Shown piece by piece: positions 7,160 to 13,718 of a stretch of 13,718 bases of DNA. The DNA lies in NCBI GenBank assembly GCA_964429005.1, contig CAYSAJ010000037.1, forward strand, positions 1 through 13,718. Direction: 5' to 3'. Each line of letters begins with the position of its first letter. The first letter of the stretch is position 1. Position numbers and translations under genes: made by a program. The notes under the pieces were generated by a model. The model saw only the letters and a program-made list of their open reading frames with translations, ran no database searches and had not been told where the DNA came from. Source of the DNA: JACRBE01 sp964429005 (lineage in GTDB: Bacteria; Chlamydiota; Chlamydiia; Chlamydiales; JACRBE01).

Positions 7160-7189
7160 AGATTAAGAAATCAAATGGCACGATGTCAA
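7160..7189 (-). promoter_or_regulatory. Promoter for dnaN-recF
   Basis: On the minus strand a perfect -35 TTGACA (7184-7189) is followed after 18 bases by TAATCT (7160-7165), a moderate -10. The -35 overlaps the smpB TGA stop. A start near 7153 would leave a leader of about 20 bases containing the dnaN Shine-Dalgarno sequence. Confidence 0.5.
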
Positions 7190-7647
7190 GAGTATTCTTT
7201 AAGTGTTTTTGCGACCCTTCTATTTTCTTCTCGAGTCTTGATAGCCTCTCTCTTATCGTAGAGTTTTTTACCTCTAGCAATAGCGATCGATACTTTAAAT
7301 AGTCCCTTTTTTTCGTAGATAGAAAGAGGAACTATAGTGAATCCTTGCTGTTCGCAGGCTTTACGCAGTTTTTCAATTTCTCTTTTGTGAAGAAGGAGTT
7401 TTCGGGGTCTTTTTTCTTCGTGGTTGTGGATGTTCCCAAATTGATATGGAGCAATAGAAGCATTTAGCATGAAGGCTTCATCTCCTGTAACAGTGGCATA
7501 CGAATCTCTAAGGGTGGCTCCGTTGGCTCGAAGAGATTTAACTTCTGTTCCTTGGAGGCAAAGGCCTGCTTCAAATGTTTCAATGATTTCGTAATGAAAG
7601 AAAGCTTCTCTATTCTTTGCGATTTCGTTATCAGCTTTGCGTATCAT
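7186..7647 (-). CDS. smpB: SsrA-binding protein SmpB
   Basis: Partner of tmRNA in trans-translation, which rescues stalled ribosomes and tags the incomplete peptide. The 153-residue product has the beta-barrel motif GTEVKS (33-38), an N-terminal half with LRDSYATV (46-53), the basic segment KRPRKLLLHKREI (79-91) and the C-terminal tail motif RGKKLYDKREAIK (125-137), which enters the ribosomal A site. The tail has Tyr where E. coli has His before DKR. I recall Tyr or similar residues there in other SmpBs, so I do not treat it as a defect. Its ATG overlaps the terC stop in an ATGA arrangement, implying translational coupling. The tmRNA gene itself is not in this window. Confidence 0.96.
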   Translation of the reverse strand: MIRKADNEIAKNREAFFHYEIIETFEAGLCLQGTEVKSLRANGATLRDSYATVTGDEAFMLNASIAPYQFGNIHNHEEKRPRKLLLHKREIEKLRKACEQQGFTIVPLSIYEKKGLFKVSIAIARGKKLYDKREAIKTREENRRVAKTLKEYS

Positions 7648-8330
7648 AAAGGTTTCTTCTGAGATTTACATCCATATAGCAGTATTATAACTGAACCGAT
7701 CCAAAAAATGAAGGAATAATACTGGGTAAAAATAGCGATCGTTGGCGAGGAAAAGTAATAAGGTAATGCCTCGACGATAAATTTAAAACCAATCCAAATA
7801 ATGAGAGCGTGGGAGGCGTTAAGCATGTTAGGCAATTTGGCCAGCAAAGAGGAGAGTTTTGAGGCAGCAAATCTCATGATAAACATGCCTAGCAAAGAGC
7901 TTACATAAATCATCCAAATTTTAGATACGCCGGCCCTTGAAGTTAATATTGCAAAAGCAGCCAGGATTGAATCGATAGCGAACAAAACATCTGTAATTTC
8001 AATATAAAAGACAGTTTTCCAAAAAGATCTCGGTTTGTTTATATGGGGGGAGTTGGGGAAGGCTAATTCCTTGCTTCCCATAAAAATCAGATAAGCGGCG
8101 CCTAAAAGTTGAATTCCTGGGTGTTTAATGAGAAAGGTAAGAAACACGATAGCCAAAGTCCTGAGCACAAGACCGGAAATGAAACCTATCCAAAGAGCTT
8201 TGGATCTTTTCTCGACGCCTAGTCTAGTAGCTAGGCTAGAAATCGCTAGAAAATTATCAGCGGAGAAAATAATTTCAATAAAAAGTAAAAATAATAGAAG
8301 AGGTAGATCGTAGATAAAAAATGAGGTCAT
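7644..8330 (-). CDS. TerC-family integral membrane protein
   Basis: The 228-residue product is largely hydrophobic with about seven membrane segments (roughly 7-24, 45-67, 72-84, 105-130, 135-153, 173-189 and 200-219). It has the two acidic intramembrane motifs of the TerC family: FSADNFLA (22-29) and ITDVLFAIDSILAAFA (112-127). TerC proteins are named for tellurite resistance. In bacteria that have been studied, members support manganese export or metallation of exported proteins. The substrate here cannot be told from sequence. It overlaps smpB by 4 bases. Its start lies 28 bases after the upstream small gene, and a hairpin covers the ribosome-binding region. The length is at the short end for the family but both motifs are intact. 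Confidence 0.9.
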   Translation of the reverse strand: MTSFFIYDLPLLLFLLFIEIIFSADNFLAISSLATRLGVEKRSKALWIGFISGLVLRTLAIVFLTFLIKHPGIQLLGAAYLIFMGSKELAFPNSPHINKPRSFWKTVFYIEITDVLFAIDSILAAFAILTSRAGVSKIWMIYVSSLLGMFIMRFAASKLSSLLAKLPNMLNASHALIIWIGFKFIVEALPYYFSSPTIAIFTQYYSFIFWIGSVIILLYGCKSQKKPL

Positions 8331-8332
8331 AA

Positions 8333-8358
8333 CACCTGCCTAAGATTTAGGCAGATGT
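8333..8358 (-). promoter_or_regulatory. Hairpin covering the terC ribosome-binding region
   Basis: CTGCCTAA (8336-8343) and TTAGGCAG (8347-8354) form a perfect 8-bp stem with a 3-base loop. It extends by three more pairs after one A/C mismatch. On the minus strand it occupies almost all of the gap between the small upstream gene and terC, and includes the AGGTG that would serve as the terC Shine-Dalgarno sequence. No T-run follows on either strand, so a classical terminator is unlikely. Confidence 0.5.
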
Positions 8359-8550
8359 TTAACCAAAAATAACATTTAACGCAACTTGAGAAGCTTTAGT
8401 GTCTATAGCATTTTCTCGAACGATTTTCTGGTATTTAAGCCCAGTTGTTGCGTCTAATTCTCGTTGCTCATGAAGCCACTCTGTGTGAGCTTGGCATCTT
8501 CTGGAAACAGCGTTTGTATGAGCTGAGGCAAGAGATGATAATCTATCCAT
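8359..8550 (-). CDS. Small hypothetical protein (63 residues)
   Basis: Not recognised. I choose ATG 8550 (MDRLSSLAS) because GGAG, 8 bases upstream in the last codons of the preceding gene, gives a good ribosome-binding site. A TTG at 8562 would add four residues. The ATG is one base after the TAA of the 477-residue gene, so the two are probably coupled. The product is hydrophilic and predicted mainly helical, with one Cys (19), several His and Arg, and a slightly hydrophobic C-terminus (QVALNVIFG). It has no signal peptide or membrane segment. Function unknown; a partner or regulator of the upstream protein is possible from position only. Confidence 0.65.
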   Translation of the reverse strand: MDRLSSLASAHTNAVSRRCQAHTEWLHEQRELDATTGLKYQKIVRENAIDTKASQVALNVIFG

Positions 8551-8551
8551 A

Positions 8552-9985
8552 TTAATCTCCAAATAGTGTTTTGCCGAGATGAGTTACTCTAAAACAGGGC
8601 TTGCCTAAATGGCGTCCTGTTTGAATGATCCCTGATTCAAAAAGCCAATCCATAATGGTAGAGCGAATAAAGCGAAGTTCAGGGTCAGAATATTCTGGAA
8701 TGGCATATCTCCAGGTCTTCCCGGTCTTTTGTAGAGTCGTTCTTGACTTATCGTTGAGGGGGACAATAAGCCCTCTCATAAACTCCTCTAAGTAGACCCA
8801 GCCTAAGTTTACCACTTTTCCTACACTTTTTTCAACTTCTCTGATGTTTTTGTCGGTGAGGAGAGTTTTGTCCACATCAAGTTGAATTTGATTAAAGGGG
8901 TGTCTATAGGTGTGAAGAGCGCGTTTTTCAGAGGGGAGATTACACCAATTGATGGAATCTTCGCTCATTTTCAAATAATTATTATCAATAAAAGCCAGCT
9001 TAAGGAGTAGGAGTTTTGAAAGAAGGGAATTCACGTAAGTTTCAAAAAGATGTTTCTCGTGAGAAAGGTCAAAGTCTTGAAGGGCGTCTGCAAGAAATCT
9101 AAAATGCTGGCTGTCAATAGCGTAAGATTCTTGATTCTGCATTGGGATTACGGAAATCGCAAAGTTTTTTGAAGCCTTAAGTAAAGTGGCCATGTCTTCA
9201 GAAAAGGCGTAGTCGTGCGGTCTAAATGTAATAACTTGTTCTTGAATGGATGAGGGTGTAGTGTTTTTGAGAAAGAGCAAATAATCCTTCCACTCTTTGA
9301 AAGGGGTAATAAAACCCTCCCAACCATTGTCTGTATTTTCATAGACTAGGGAAGAAACAAAATTGTACTCAAGAAGTAAAATAAATTCTTGAAGAGTTGT
9401 GTTGTTAAGGGAATATTTTTCTTGAATTTCTTTAACAGACAGGCGAAGTTCAGAAGTTGAAAAAAGGTCTTTAATGATTTTAAGTAGGGTTTCATTTCCA
9501 ATGTTAAGATCCATCAAGTGACGCTGGAATACTTGGGGCGTTACTAAGTATTTTTCAACAAGAGAGTCAAAAATATTATCTGACGTCCTTGGTATGTGAT
9601 ACCAGTTTGGAAGAATATGTATAGGAATAATTTTGAGGAGTTGCTGAAGAAAATCCATGCCGGGCTCGAAATCTTCTTCAAAACGCATAATTTGTAATTC
9701 AAAATAACGGCGAGCGTCTTTGTTGACTGATATTTGGTCATTATTAATGGAGAAAAGCTCTGTTTCCTGAAGTTTACTCAAAATTTTATTAAGTTCATCC
9801 ATTCGGATCTCAAGGTTGCGAGAAAGATCGGATGTGGGGAATTTAAGGGGATGAAAAAGAATTTCTTCAAGAACTTCAAGTTCTAATTTGGAAAAAGTAG
9901 AAAGTAAAACCCGATTTCTAATGTCGTTTTCGTAGTCGTAATCCGCTAGATTAATTTTGTGCTTGCGTTGATTCAGTTCGATCAT
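8552..9985 (-). CDS. Hypothetical protein with winged-helix-like segments (477 residues)
   Basis: Not recognised as a named gene. It is soluble and predicted mainly alpha-helical. Residues about 30-95 (SKLELEVLEEILFHPL, then SDLSRNLEIRMDELNKILSK) look like a winged-helix fold with a recognition helix followed by an N-D-Q-I-S-V wing strand. Residues about 170-230 have a second helix-turn-helix-like stretch ending GWEGFITPFKEW. The C-terminal 40 residues (WLFESGIIQTGRHLG, then FRVTHLGKTLFG) resemble the end of a winged helix. No helicase, nuclease or other catalytic motif is seen. It could bind nucleic acid or act as a helicase-associated or scaffold protein, but this is inference from pattern only. 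The ATG at 9985 has AGGGAA upstream at about 13 bases. It heads the minus-strand cluster and is divergent from leuS. Confidence 0.75.
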   Translation of the reverse strand: MIELNQRKHKINLADYDYENDIRNRVLLSTFSKLELEVLEEILFHPLKFPTSDLSRNLEIRMDELNKILSKLQETELFSINNDQISVNKDARRYFELQIMRFEEDFEPGMDFLQQLLKIIPIHILPNWYHIPRTSDNIFDSLVEKYLVTPQVFQRHLMDLNIGNETLLKIIKDLFSTSELRLSVKEIQEKYSLNNTTLQEFILLLEYNFVSSLVYENTDNGWEGFITPFKEWKDYLLFLKNTTPSSIQEQVITFRPHDYAFSEDMATLLKASKNFAISVIPMQNQESYAIDSQHFRFLADALQDFDLSHEKHLFETYVNSLLSKLLLLKLAFIDNNYLKMSEDSINWCNLPSEKRALHTYRHPFNQIQLDVDKTLLTDKNIREVEKSVGKVVNLGWVYLEEFMRGLIVPLNDKSRTTLQKTGKTWRYAIPEYSDPELRFIRSTIMDWLFESGIIQTGRHLGKPCFRVTHLGKTLFGD

Positions 9986-10050
9986 CTTTTTTGGTTCCCT
10001 TTCATGGCCTTACTCAGGAGAGAATAAAATAACGAGGAATAATTATCTAC

Positions 10051-10080
10051 ATGAAGGAGGAAAAAGAATATCTATATACT
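10051..10080 (+). promoter_or_regulatory. Candidate upstream promoter for leuS (and leader ORF)
   Basis: TATACT (10075-10080) is a good -10. The -35 at 18 bases is ATGAAG (10051-10056), a weak match. A start near 10087 would include the 19-codon leader ORF. Chance matches are easy in this AT-rich region. Confidence 0.3.
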
Positions 10081-10110
10081 ACTAAAATTTTCTGACTTAG
10101 AGGTTTTTAA

Positions 10111-10170
10111 ATGAGTTTTTCGATTCTTTTTTTAAAACTGATTTGTTACAATACGACATTATTTTTTTGA
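10111..10170 (+). CDS. Possible 19-residue leader peptide upstream of leuS
   Basis: ATG at 10111 is preceded by AGAGG with a 7-base spacing, and the reading frame runs 19 codons to TGA at 10170. The peptide is MSFSILFLKLICYNTTLFF, with four Leu codons (CTT, TTA, CTG, TTA). It ends 13 bases before the leuS start. It may be a chance ORF, since AT-rich DNA readily encodes Leu and Phe. No alternative hairpins typical of attenuation were identified. Confidence 0.2.
   Translation: MSFSILFLKLICYNTTLFF
10124..10152 (+). promoter_or_regulatory. Candidate proximal promoter for leuS
   Basis: TACAAT (10147-10152) is a good -10 located 31 bases before the leuS ATG. The matching -35 (TTCTTT, 10124-10129, 17-base spacing) is weak. 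The predicted transcript would start near 10159 with a leader of about 25 bases. Confidence 0.35.
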
Positions 10171-10172
10171 TT

Positions 10173-10194
10173 ATGGTAAAGGAATGGTAAAGAA
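10173..10194 (+). repeat. Tandem duplication at the leuS start
   Basis: ATGGTAAAGGA at 10173-10183 is followed immediately by ATGGTAAAGAA at 10184-10194, matching in 10 of 11 bases. The first ATG opens a 5-codon frame (ATG GTA AAG GAA TGG TAA, 10173-10190) out of phase with leuS and overlapping its start codon. The Shine-Dalgarno-like AAAGGA abuts the leuS ATG with no spacer. Confidence 0.6.
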
Positions 10195-12685
10195 GAAATA
10201 TGATCATCGCTTTGTAGAAACAAAGTGGCAAAAAGTTTGGGAAGACAACAAAGAATTTCACGTTGAGGTCGACCCCTCTAAGCCCAAATATTATATTCTA
10301 GATATGTTTCCCTATCCTTCTGGAGCTGGATTGCATGTAGGTCACGTAACTGGATATACAGCCACTGACATTCTTGCTCGCTACAAAAGACAAAAAGGGT
10401 TCAACGTTCTTCACCCCATGGGATGGGATAGCTTTGGCTTGCCCGCAGAACAGTACGCTGTTCGAACAGGAACTCACCCCTCCATCACCACTAAAAAGAA
10501 CATAGACACCTATCGAAGACAACTTAAATCTTTGGGATTTAGCTATGATTGGGATCGAGAAATTGCCACTTCAGATGCTACTTACTACAAATGGACTCAA
10601 TGGATTTTTACGAAGCTTTATGAAAAAGGACTTGCCTATGAGGCCGAAGTTCAAGTGAATTTCTGTCCAACACTGGGCACTGTACTGTCTAATGAAGAAG
10701 TTGAGGATGGCAGGTCAAAAGAGGGGGGTTATCCTATTGTCAGAAAACCTCTAAAACAATGGATCTTGAAGATCACAGAATATGCTGAGCAGCTTCTGGC
10801 GGATCTCGATGGTCTAGATTGGCCTGACTACTTAAAACAGCTTCAAAGAAATTGGATCGGTAAAAGTGAAGGAGCAAAAATCCAGTTCCCCTTAGAAACA
10901 CATGGTGGATACATCGAGTGTTTTACTACAACTCCTGAGACGATTTTTGGCATCACTTTTTTAGTTATAGCTCCAGAGCATCCACTTGTCGATTCGTTGA
11001 TAGCTAAAAAAGAGTCTTTAGCAGTCAATCAGTATCTGGAATCGATTCAAAGTAAGAGTGATCTTGAAAGAACAGACCTTAATAAAGACAAGACCGGGGT
11101 GTTTACAGGTTCTTATGCTCTACATCCTATTACAAAAAAGAAAATTCCGATTTGGATTGCCGACTATGTTCTTATGAACTTTGGAATAGGTGCCGTTATG
11201 GGTGTTCCAGCTCACGACCAGCGTGACTATGAGTTTGTTCAAAAATTTAACCTCCCTATCGTCCAAGTAATCCGACCTGTGCAGGAAAAAGATGAGGATA
11301 GAGCCTACGAGGGAGATGGGGTGATCACACACAGTTGTCATGGCTCATGTGACATCAATGATCTATCAAGGGCTGAGGCAAAAACAAAGATCATAGATTA
11401 TTTAGAAAGGGAAAATTTAGGAGTGCGATGTACAACCTATAAACTGAGAGATTGGCTCTTTTCACGTCAGCGATACTGGGGCGAGCCTTTTCCTATCTTG
11501 CACTATGAAGATGGCTCTAAACGAGTACTTGGTGTAGATGAACTACCCCTTACTCCACCTACAATAGACGACTATAAACCAGGGGAAGATGGACGATCCC
11601 CCCTTGCTAAAGTTAAGCAGTGGGTGGAAATCAAAGACCCTAAAACGGGGAAAAAAGCTTACCGCGAGACAAACACGATGCCACAATGGGCGGGATCGTG
11701 CTGGTATTATCTTCGATTCTGCGATCCTCACAATGCTGAGGCAGCGTGGAGCTCTGAGAAAGAGAAATATTGGATGCCTGTCGATCTTTATGTAGGGGGT
11801 GTAGAGCATGCTGTTCTTCATTTGCTTTACTCTCGATTTTGGCATAAAGTCCTCTACGATTTAGGTCTTGTGTCTACAAAAGAACCTTTTCAGGTTCTAA
11901 GAAACCAAGGGCTCGTCGTTTCTAAATCGTATAAGAAAAAAGATGGGAATTATATCGATCCCGAGCATGTGGAAGAAGAAATTGCGAAGGGACATTTTGT
12001 CATAGAGCAAGTTGAGAAGATGTCTAAATCCAAACTTAACGGCGTGACACCTGATGATATCATAGATGAGTTTGGGGCAGATTCGCTTCGCCTTTATGAG
12101 ATGTTCATGGGTCCTTTTGATAAGGAAAAGCTTTGGAATACCGATGCCGTTACTGGATGCTATCGCTTTATTAACAAAGTATATGATCTGGCCGTATCAG
12201 AAAAGCTTTCTCATGATGTAACAGAAGAGGCCATGAAACTTGGGCATCGACTTGTTCATCAAGTCTCCTCGGATATTGAAAAAATGTCATTCAATACAGC
12301 CATAGCGCGAATGATGGAATTTATGAATGCTTTTCAGCCCCTTCCAGTCTATCCTATAGCTGTGGTGAAAATGCTTTTACAAATGCTCTATCCATTAGCG
12401 CCTCACGTCAGTGAAGAGTGTTGGGAAATATTGGGAGAAAAGAAAAGACTCTTAAATTCCCCATACCCACAAGCGGATGCTAGATATCTTCAAGATGACC
12501 TCATTACTTATGTTGTTCAAATCAACGGCAAAGTGAGAGCCCGCATAGAGGCGGCAAGAGATCTTTCAAGTGAGGATGTTTTTGCAGAAGCTGTATCCCA
12601 AGAAAACGTGCAAAAATTTCTCCTGGGAAAGGTGCAGAAAAAAGTGTTTGTACCTAATAAACTCCTAAATATCGTTCTGGAGTAA
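10184..12685 (+). CDS. leuS: Leucyl-tRNA synthetase
   Basis: Charges tRNA-Leu with leucine; class Ia synthetase, 833 residues, a normal length. The ATP-binding HIGH motif is HVGH (51-54), within PYPSGAGLHVGHVTGY. KMSKS is at 612-616. The CP1 editing domain has the Thr-rich TTTPETIFG (248-256) and GAVMGVPAHD (336-345) with the conserved Asp345. The C-terminus has the tRNA-binding segment VVQINGKVRARI (777-788). The zinc-binding cysteines seen in E. coli around residue 160-180 are mostly absent, as in many bacterial LeuRSs. The ATG at 10184 gives MVKKKYDHRFVETKWQ, the usual start region of the family. The ribosome-binding site is oddly placed because of an 11-base tandem duplication. waaA starts on the last base of the stop codon. 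Confidence 0.97.
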   Translation: MVKKKYDHRFVETKWQKVWEDNKEFHVEVDPSKPKYYILDMFPYPSGAGLHVGHVTGYTATDILARYKRQKGFNVLHPMGWDSFGLPAEQYAVRTGTHPSITTKKNIDTYRRQLKSLGFSYDWDREIATSDATYYKWTQWIFTKLYEKGLAYEAEVQVNFCPTLGTVLSNEEVEDGRSKEGGYPIVRKPLKQWILKITEYAEQLLADLDGLDWPDYLKQLQRNWIGKSEGAKIQFPLETHGGYIECFTTTPETIFGITFLVIAPEHPLVDSLIAKKESLAVNQYLESIQSKSDLERTDLNKDKTGVFTGSYALHPITKKKIPIWIADYVLMNFGIGAVMGVPAHDQRDYEFVQKFNLPIVQVIRPVQEKDEDRAYEGDGVITHSCHGSCDINDLSRAEAKTKIIDYLERENLGVRCTTYKLRDWLFSRQRYWGEPFPILHYEDGSKRVLGVDELPLTPPTIDDYKPGEDGRSPLAKVKQWVEIKDPKTGKKAYRETNTMPQWAGSCWYYLRFCDPHNAEAAWSSEKEKYWMPVDLYVGGVEHAVLHLLYSRFWHKVLYDLGLVSTKEPFQVLRNQGLVVSKSYKKKDGNYIDPEHVEEEIAKGHFVIEQVEKMSKSKLNGVTPDDIIDEFGADSLRLYEMFMGPFDKEKLWNTDAVTGCYRFINKVYDLAVSEKLSHDVTEEAMKLGHRLVHQVSSDIEKMSFNTAIARMMEFMNAFQPLPVYPIAVVKMLLQMLYPLAPHVSEECWEILGEKKRLLNSPYPQADARYLQDDLITYVVQINGKVRARIEAARDLSSEDVFAEAVSQENVQKFLLGKVQKKVFVPNKLLNIVLE

Positions 12686-13718
12686 TGGTGATTCGTATTG
12701 CCTATTCGATAGCTCTCCTTTGTTGGGGAGCTGTAGAGTTACCCTCTATGCTTAAGAGGGCCAAATCAAGAAAAAAATGGCTTTTTCGGCAAAAAATTGG
12801 GATGACAGCTTTTCCCCCATTTTCCACCTCTAAAAGAGTTTGGATTCACTCAGTTTCACTCGGGGAAACAAAAGCAGCTGAACCCCTCATCAAAGCAATT
12901 AAACGCTACTATCCAGAAATCTCTATTTATTGCTCTCATGCAACATTAACAGGATATGACACCTCATCCAAAAATCCCTTAGTAGATTTTTCGTTTATTC
13001 TTCCCCTTGACTTGCCGATTCTCATGAATCGACTAGTAAAAAAGATCGCTCCAAAGCTTTTTATTTTGGTAGAAAGTGATTATTGGCCTTCACTCATGGA
13101 AGCGCTAGGTAAACAACAAGTGCCGGTTAGTGTTGTGAATGGCAAGCTTTCAGACAAGACATACAAGATCTATTCTAGACTTCCCTTTTTAAAAAACTTT
13201 ACTTTTGAGCGTTGCCATCAAGTTCTCGTGCAAAATGAAGAATATTTTCAGAAGTTTATTGACCTAGGTGTAAAAAACCCGGAGGTCATTACTTCTGGGA
13301 ATATGAAGTTTGATATTGAGCGATCATATTTAAATGAAAAGCTGCAAGAGCAGCTCATCGAAGAAATATTGATCCCTCAGGGAAAGCCAATTATTACCTT
13401 TGGATGTACACATGAAAATGAGGAATCATTGATTACTCAGCAAATAAAAGAGCTTCTAGAAACAACAGAGGCCTTTATCATCATAGCGCCTCGCCACTTA
13501 GAAAGAGTTGGTGAAATGGTCGTAAAGCTCTCAGCAAGGCCTGGTCAAATCTCTCTTTTTTCTAAACCTGTCAAGGGTGCTAGGGTGCTTCTCATCGATC
13601 GTATCGGAGTCTTAGATCAGATTTATCAGTTATCGATGATTACAATCCTTTGCGGCAGTTTTGTTCCTGGAATTGGAGGTCATAACTTATTTGAGCCTCT
13701 TGAGGCGGGCTCTACACT
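12685..13718 (+). CDS. waaA: 3-deoxy-D-manno-octulosonic acid (Kdo) transferase, 3' end outside window
   Basis: Transfers Kdo from CMP-Kdo to lipid A precursor at the inner membrane, in lipopolysaccharide assembly. Chlamydial enzymes are known to add several Kdo residues (the gene is also called kdtA or gseA). The 344 residues present begin with a hydrophobic anchor (IRIAYSIALLCWGAVEL, 3-19). They then show the family motifs WIHSVSLGE (53-61), ESDYWPS (130-136), NGKLSDKTY (152-160), APRHLERV (268-275) and GGHNLFEP (331-338). The family is about 420-440 residues, so roughly 80-90 are missing beyond the window edge. The ATG shares a base with the leuS TAA (TAATG), so translation is probably coupled. 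The leuS-waaA adjacency is one I recall from Chlamydia. Confidence 0.95.
   Translation, partial: MVIRIAYSIALLCWGAVELPSMLKRAKSRKKWLFRQKIGMTAFPPFSTSKRVWIHSVSLGETKAAEPLIKAIKRYYPEISIYCSHATLTGYDTSSKNPLVDFSFILPLDLPILMNRLVKKIAPKLFILVESDYWPSLMEALGKQQVPVSVVNGKLSDKTYKIYSRLPFLKNFTFERCHQVLVQNEEYFQKFIDLGVKNPEVITSGNMKFDIERSYLNEKLQEQLIEEILIPQGKPIITFGCTHENEESLITQQIKELLETTEAFIIIAPRHLERVGEMVVKLSARPGQISLFSKPVKGARVLLIDRIGVLDQIYQLSMITILCGSFVPGIGGHNLFEPLEAGST

Noticed and set aside
7236..7274. Tyr instead of His in the SmpB tail motif GKKLYDKR
   Set aside because: A Tyr at this position is known to me from other functional SmpB proteins, so it is not a sign of inactivation.
8359..8550. Small helical protein as a type III secretion needle or rod subunit
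   Set aside because: Size and helical character are loosely similar, but I see no family motif and no secretion genes nearby, so the claim would be unsupported.
10051..10095. Short ORF MKEEKEYLYTTKIF and a perfect AAGGAGG in the intergenic region
   Set aside because: The AAGGAGG lies inside this 14-codon frame and no start codon follows at a useful distance. It is most likely chance.
10660..10730. Loss of LeuRS zinc-binding cysteines
   Set aside because: The pattern NFCPTLGTVLSNEEVEDGRS is also usual in Gram-positive and other bacterial LeuRSs as I recall them, so it is a family variant and not a defect.
11543..11845. Minus-strand 100-codon open frame inside leuS
   Set aside because: It lies antisense to a strongly conserved part of leuS, has no ribosome-binding site or family resemblance, and is a shadow frame.

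Overview
This AT-rich window looks like chromosome from a member of the phylum Chlamydiae, most likely an environmental (Parachlamydiales-type) lineage rather than Chlamydia itself. The reasons are gene content and order. A smpB-dnaN-recF block and a leuS-waaA (Kdo transferase) pair are both arrangements I recall from chlamydial genomes. The glucose-6-phosphate isomerase and the TrmB methyltransferase also have chlamydial-looking N-termini. No transposase, integrase, phage gene or CRISPR array is visible. The assignment is from memory and motif reading, not from a search.

Left part (1-3303): a tRNA-Leu(UAG) on the minus strand sits beside a short GC-rich inverted repeat at the window edge. 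Two plus-strand genes follow. The first is an unrecognised 457-residue protein with a His...Asn-Cys arrangement that suggests a circularly permuted papain-like hydrolase. The second is a TrmB-type tRNA (guanine-N7)-methyltransferase with an extra C-terminal region of about 300 residues. A hairpin terminator overlaps its stop codon. A minus-strand tRNA-Pro(UGG) with a good promoter comes next.

Middle part (3304-9985): pgi (plus) converges on a minus-strand cluster and overlaps the 3' end of recF by 19 bases. Each of the two genes appears to carry the other's transcription terminator inside its coding sequence. The minus cluster reads, in transcription order: a 477-residue unrecognised protein with winged-helix-like segments, a 63-residue unrecognised protein, a TerC-family membrane protein, smpB, dnaN and recF. 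Spacings are short or overlapping throughout. dnaN has its own apparent promoter whose -35 lies on the smpB stop codon. A hairpin covers the terC ribosome-binding region.

Right part (9986-13718): a 198-base divergent intergenic region holds promoter candidates, a possible 19-codon leader ORF and an 11-base tandem duplication at the leuS start. leuS follows, then waaA, overlapping it by one base and running off the window.

Together the identified genes are housekeeping: translation (leuS, two tRNAs, tRNA modification, ribosome rescue), replication and repair (dnaN, recF), sugar phosphate metabolism (pgi), lipid A-Kdo assembly (waaA) and a membrane transporter (terC). The unexplained content is the 457-residue putative cysteine hydrolase, the TrmB C-terminal extension and the 477/63-residue gene pair. 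I see no clear evidence of a complete new defence or mobile system.
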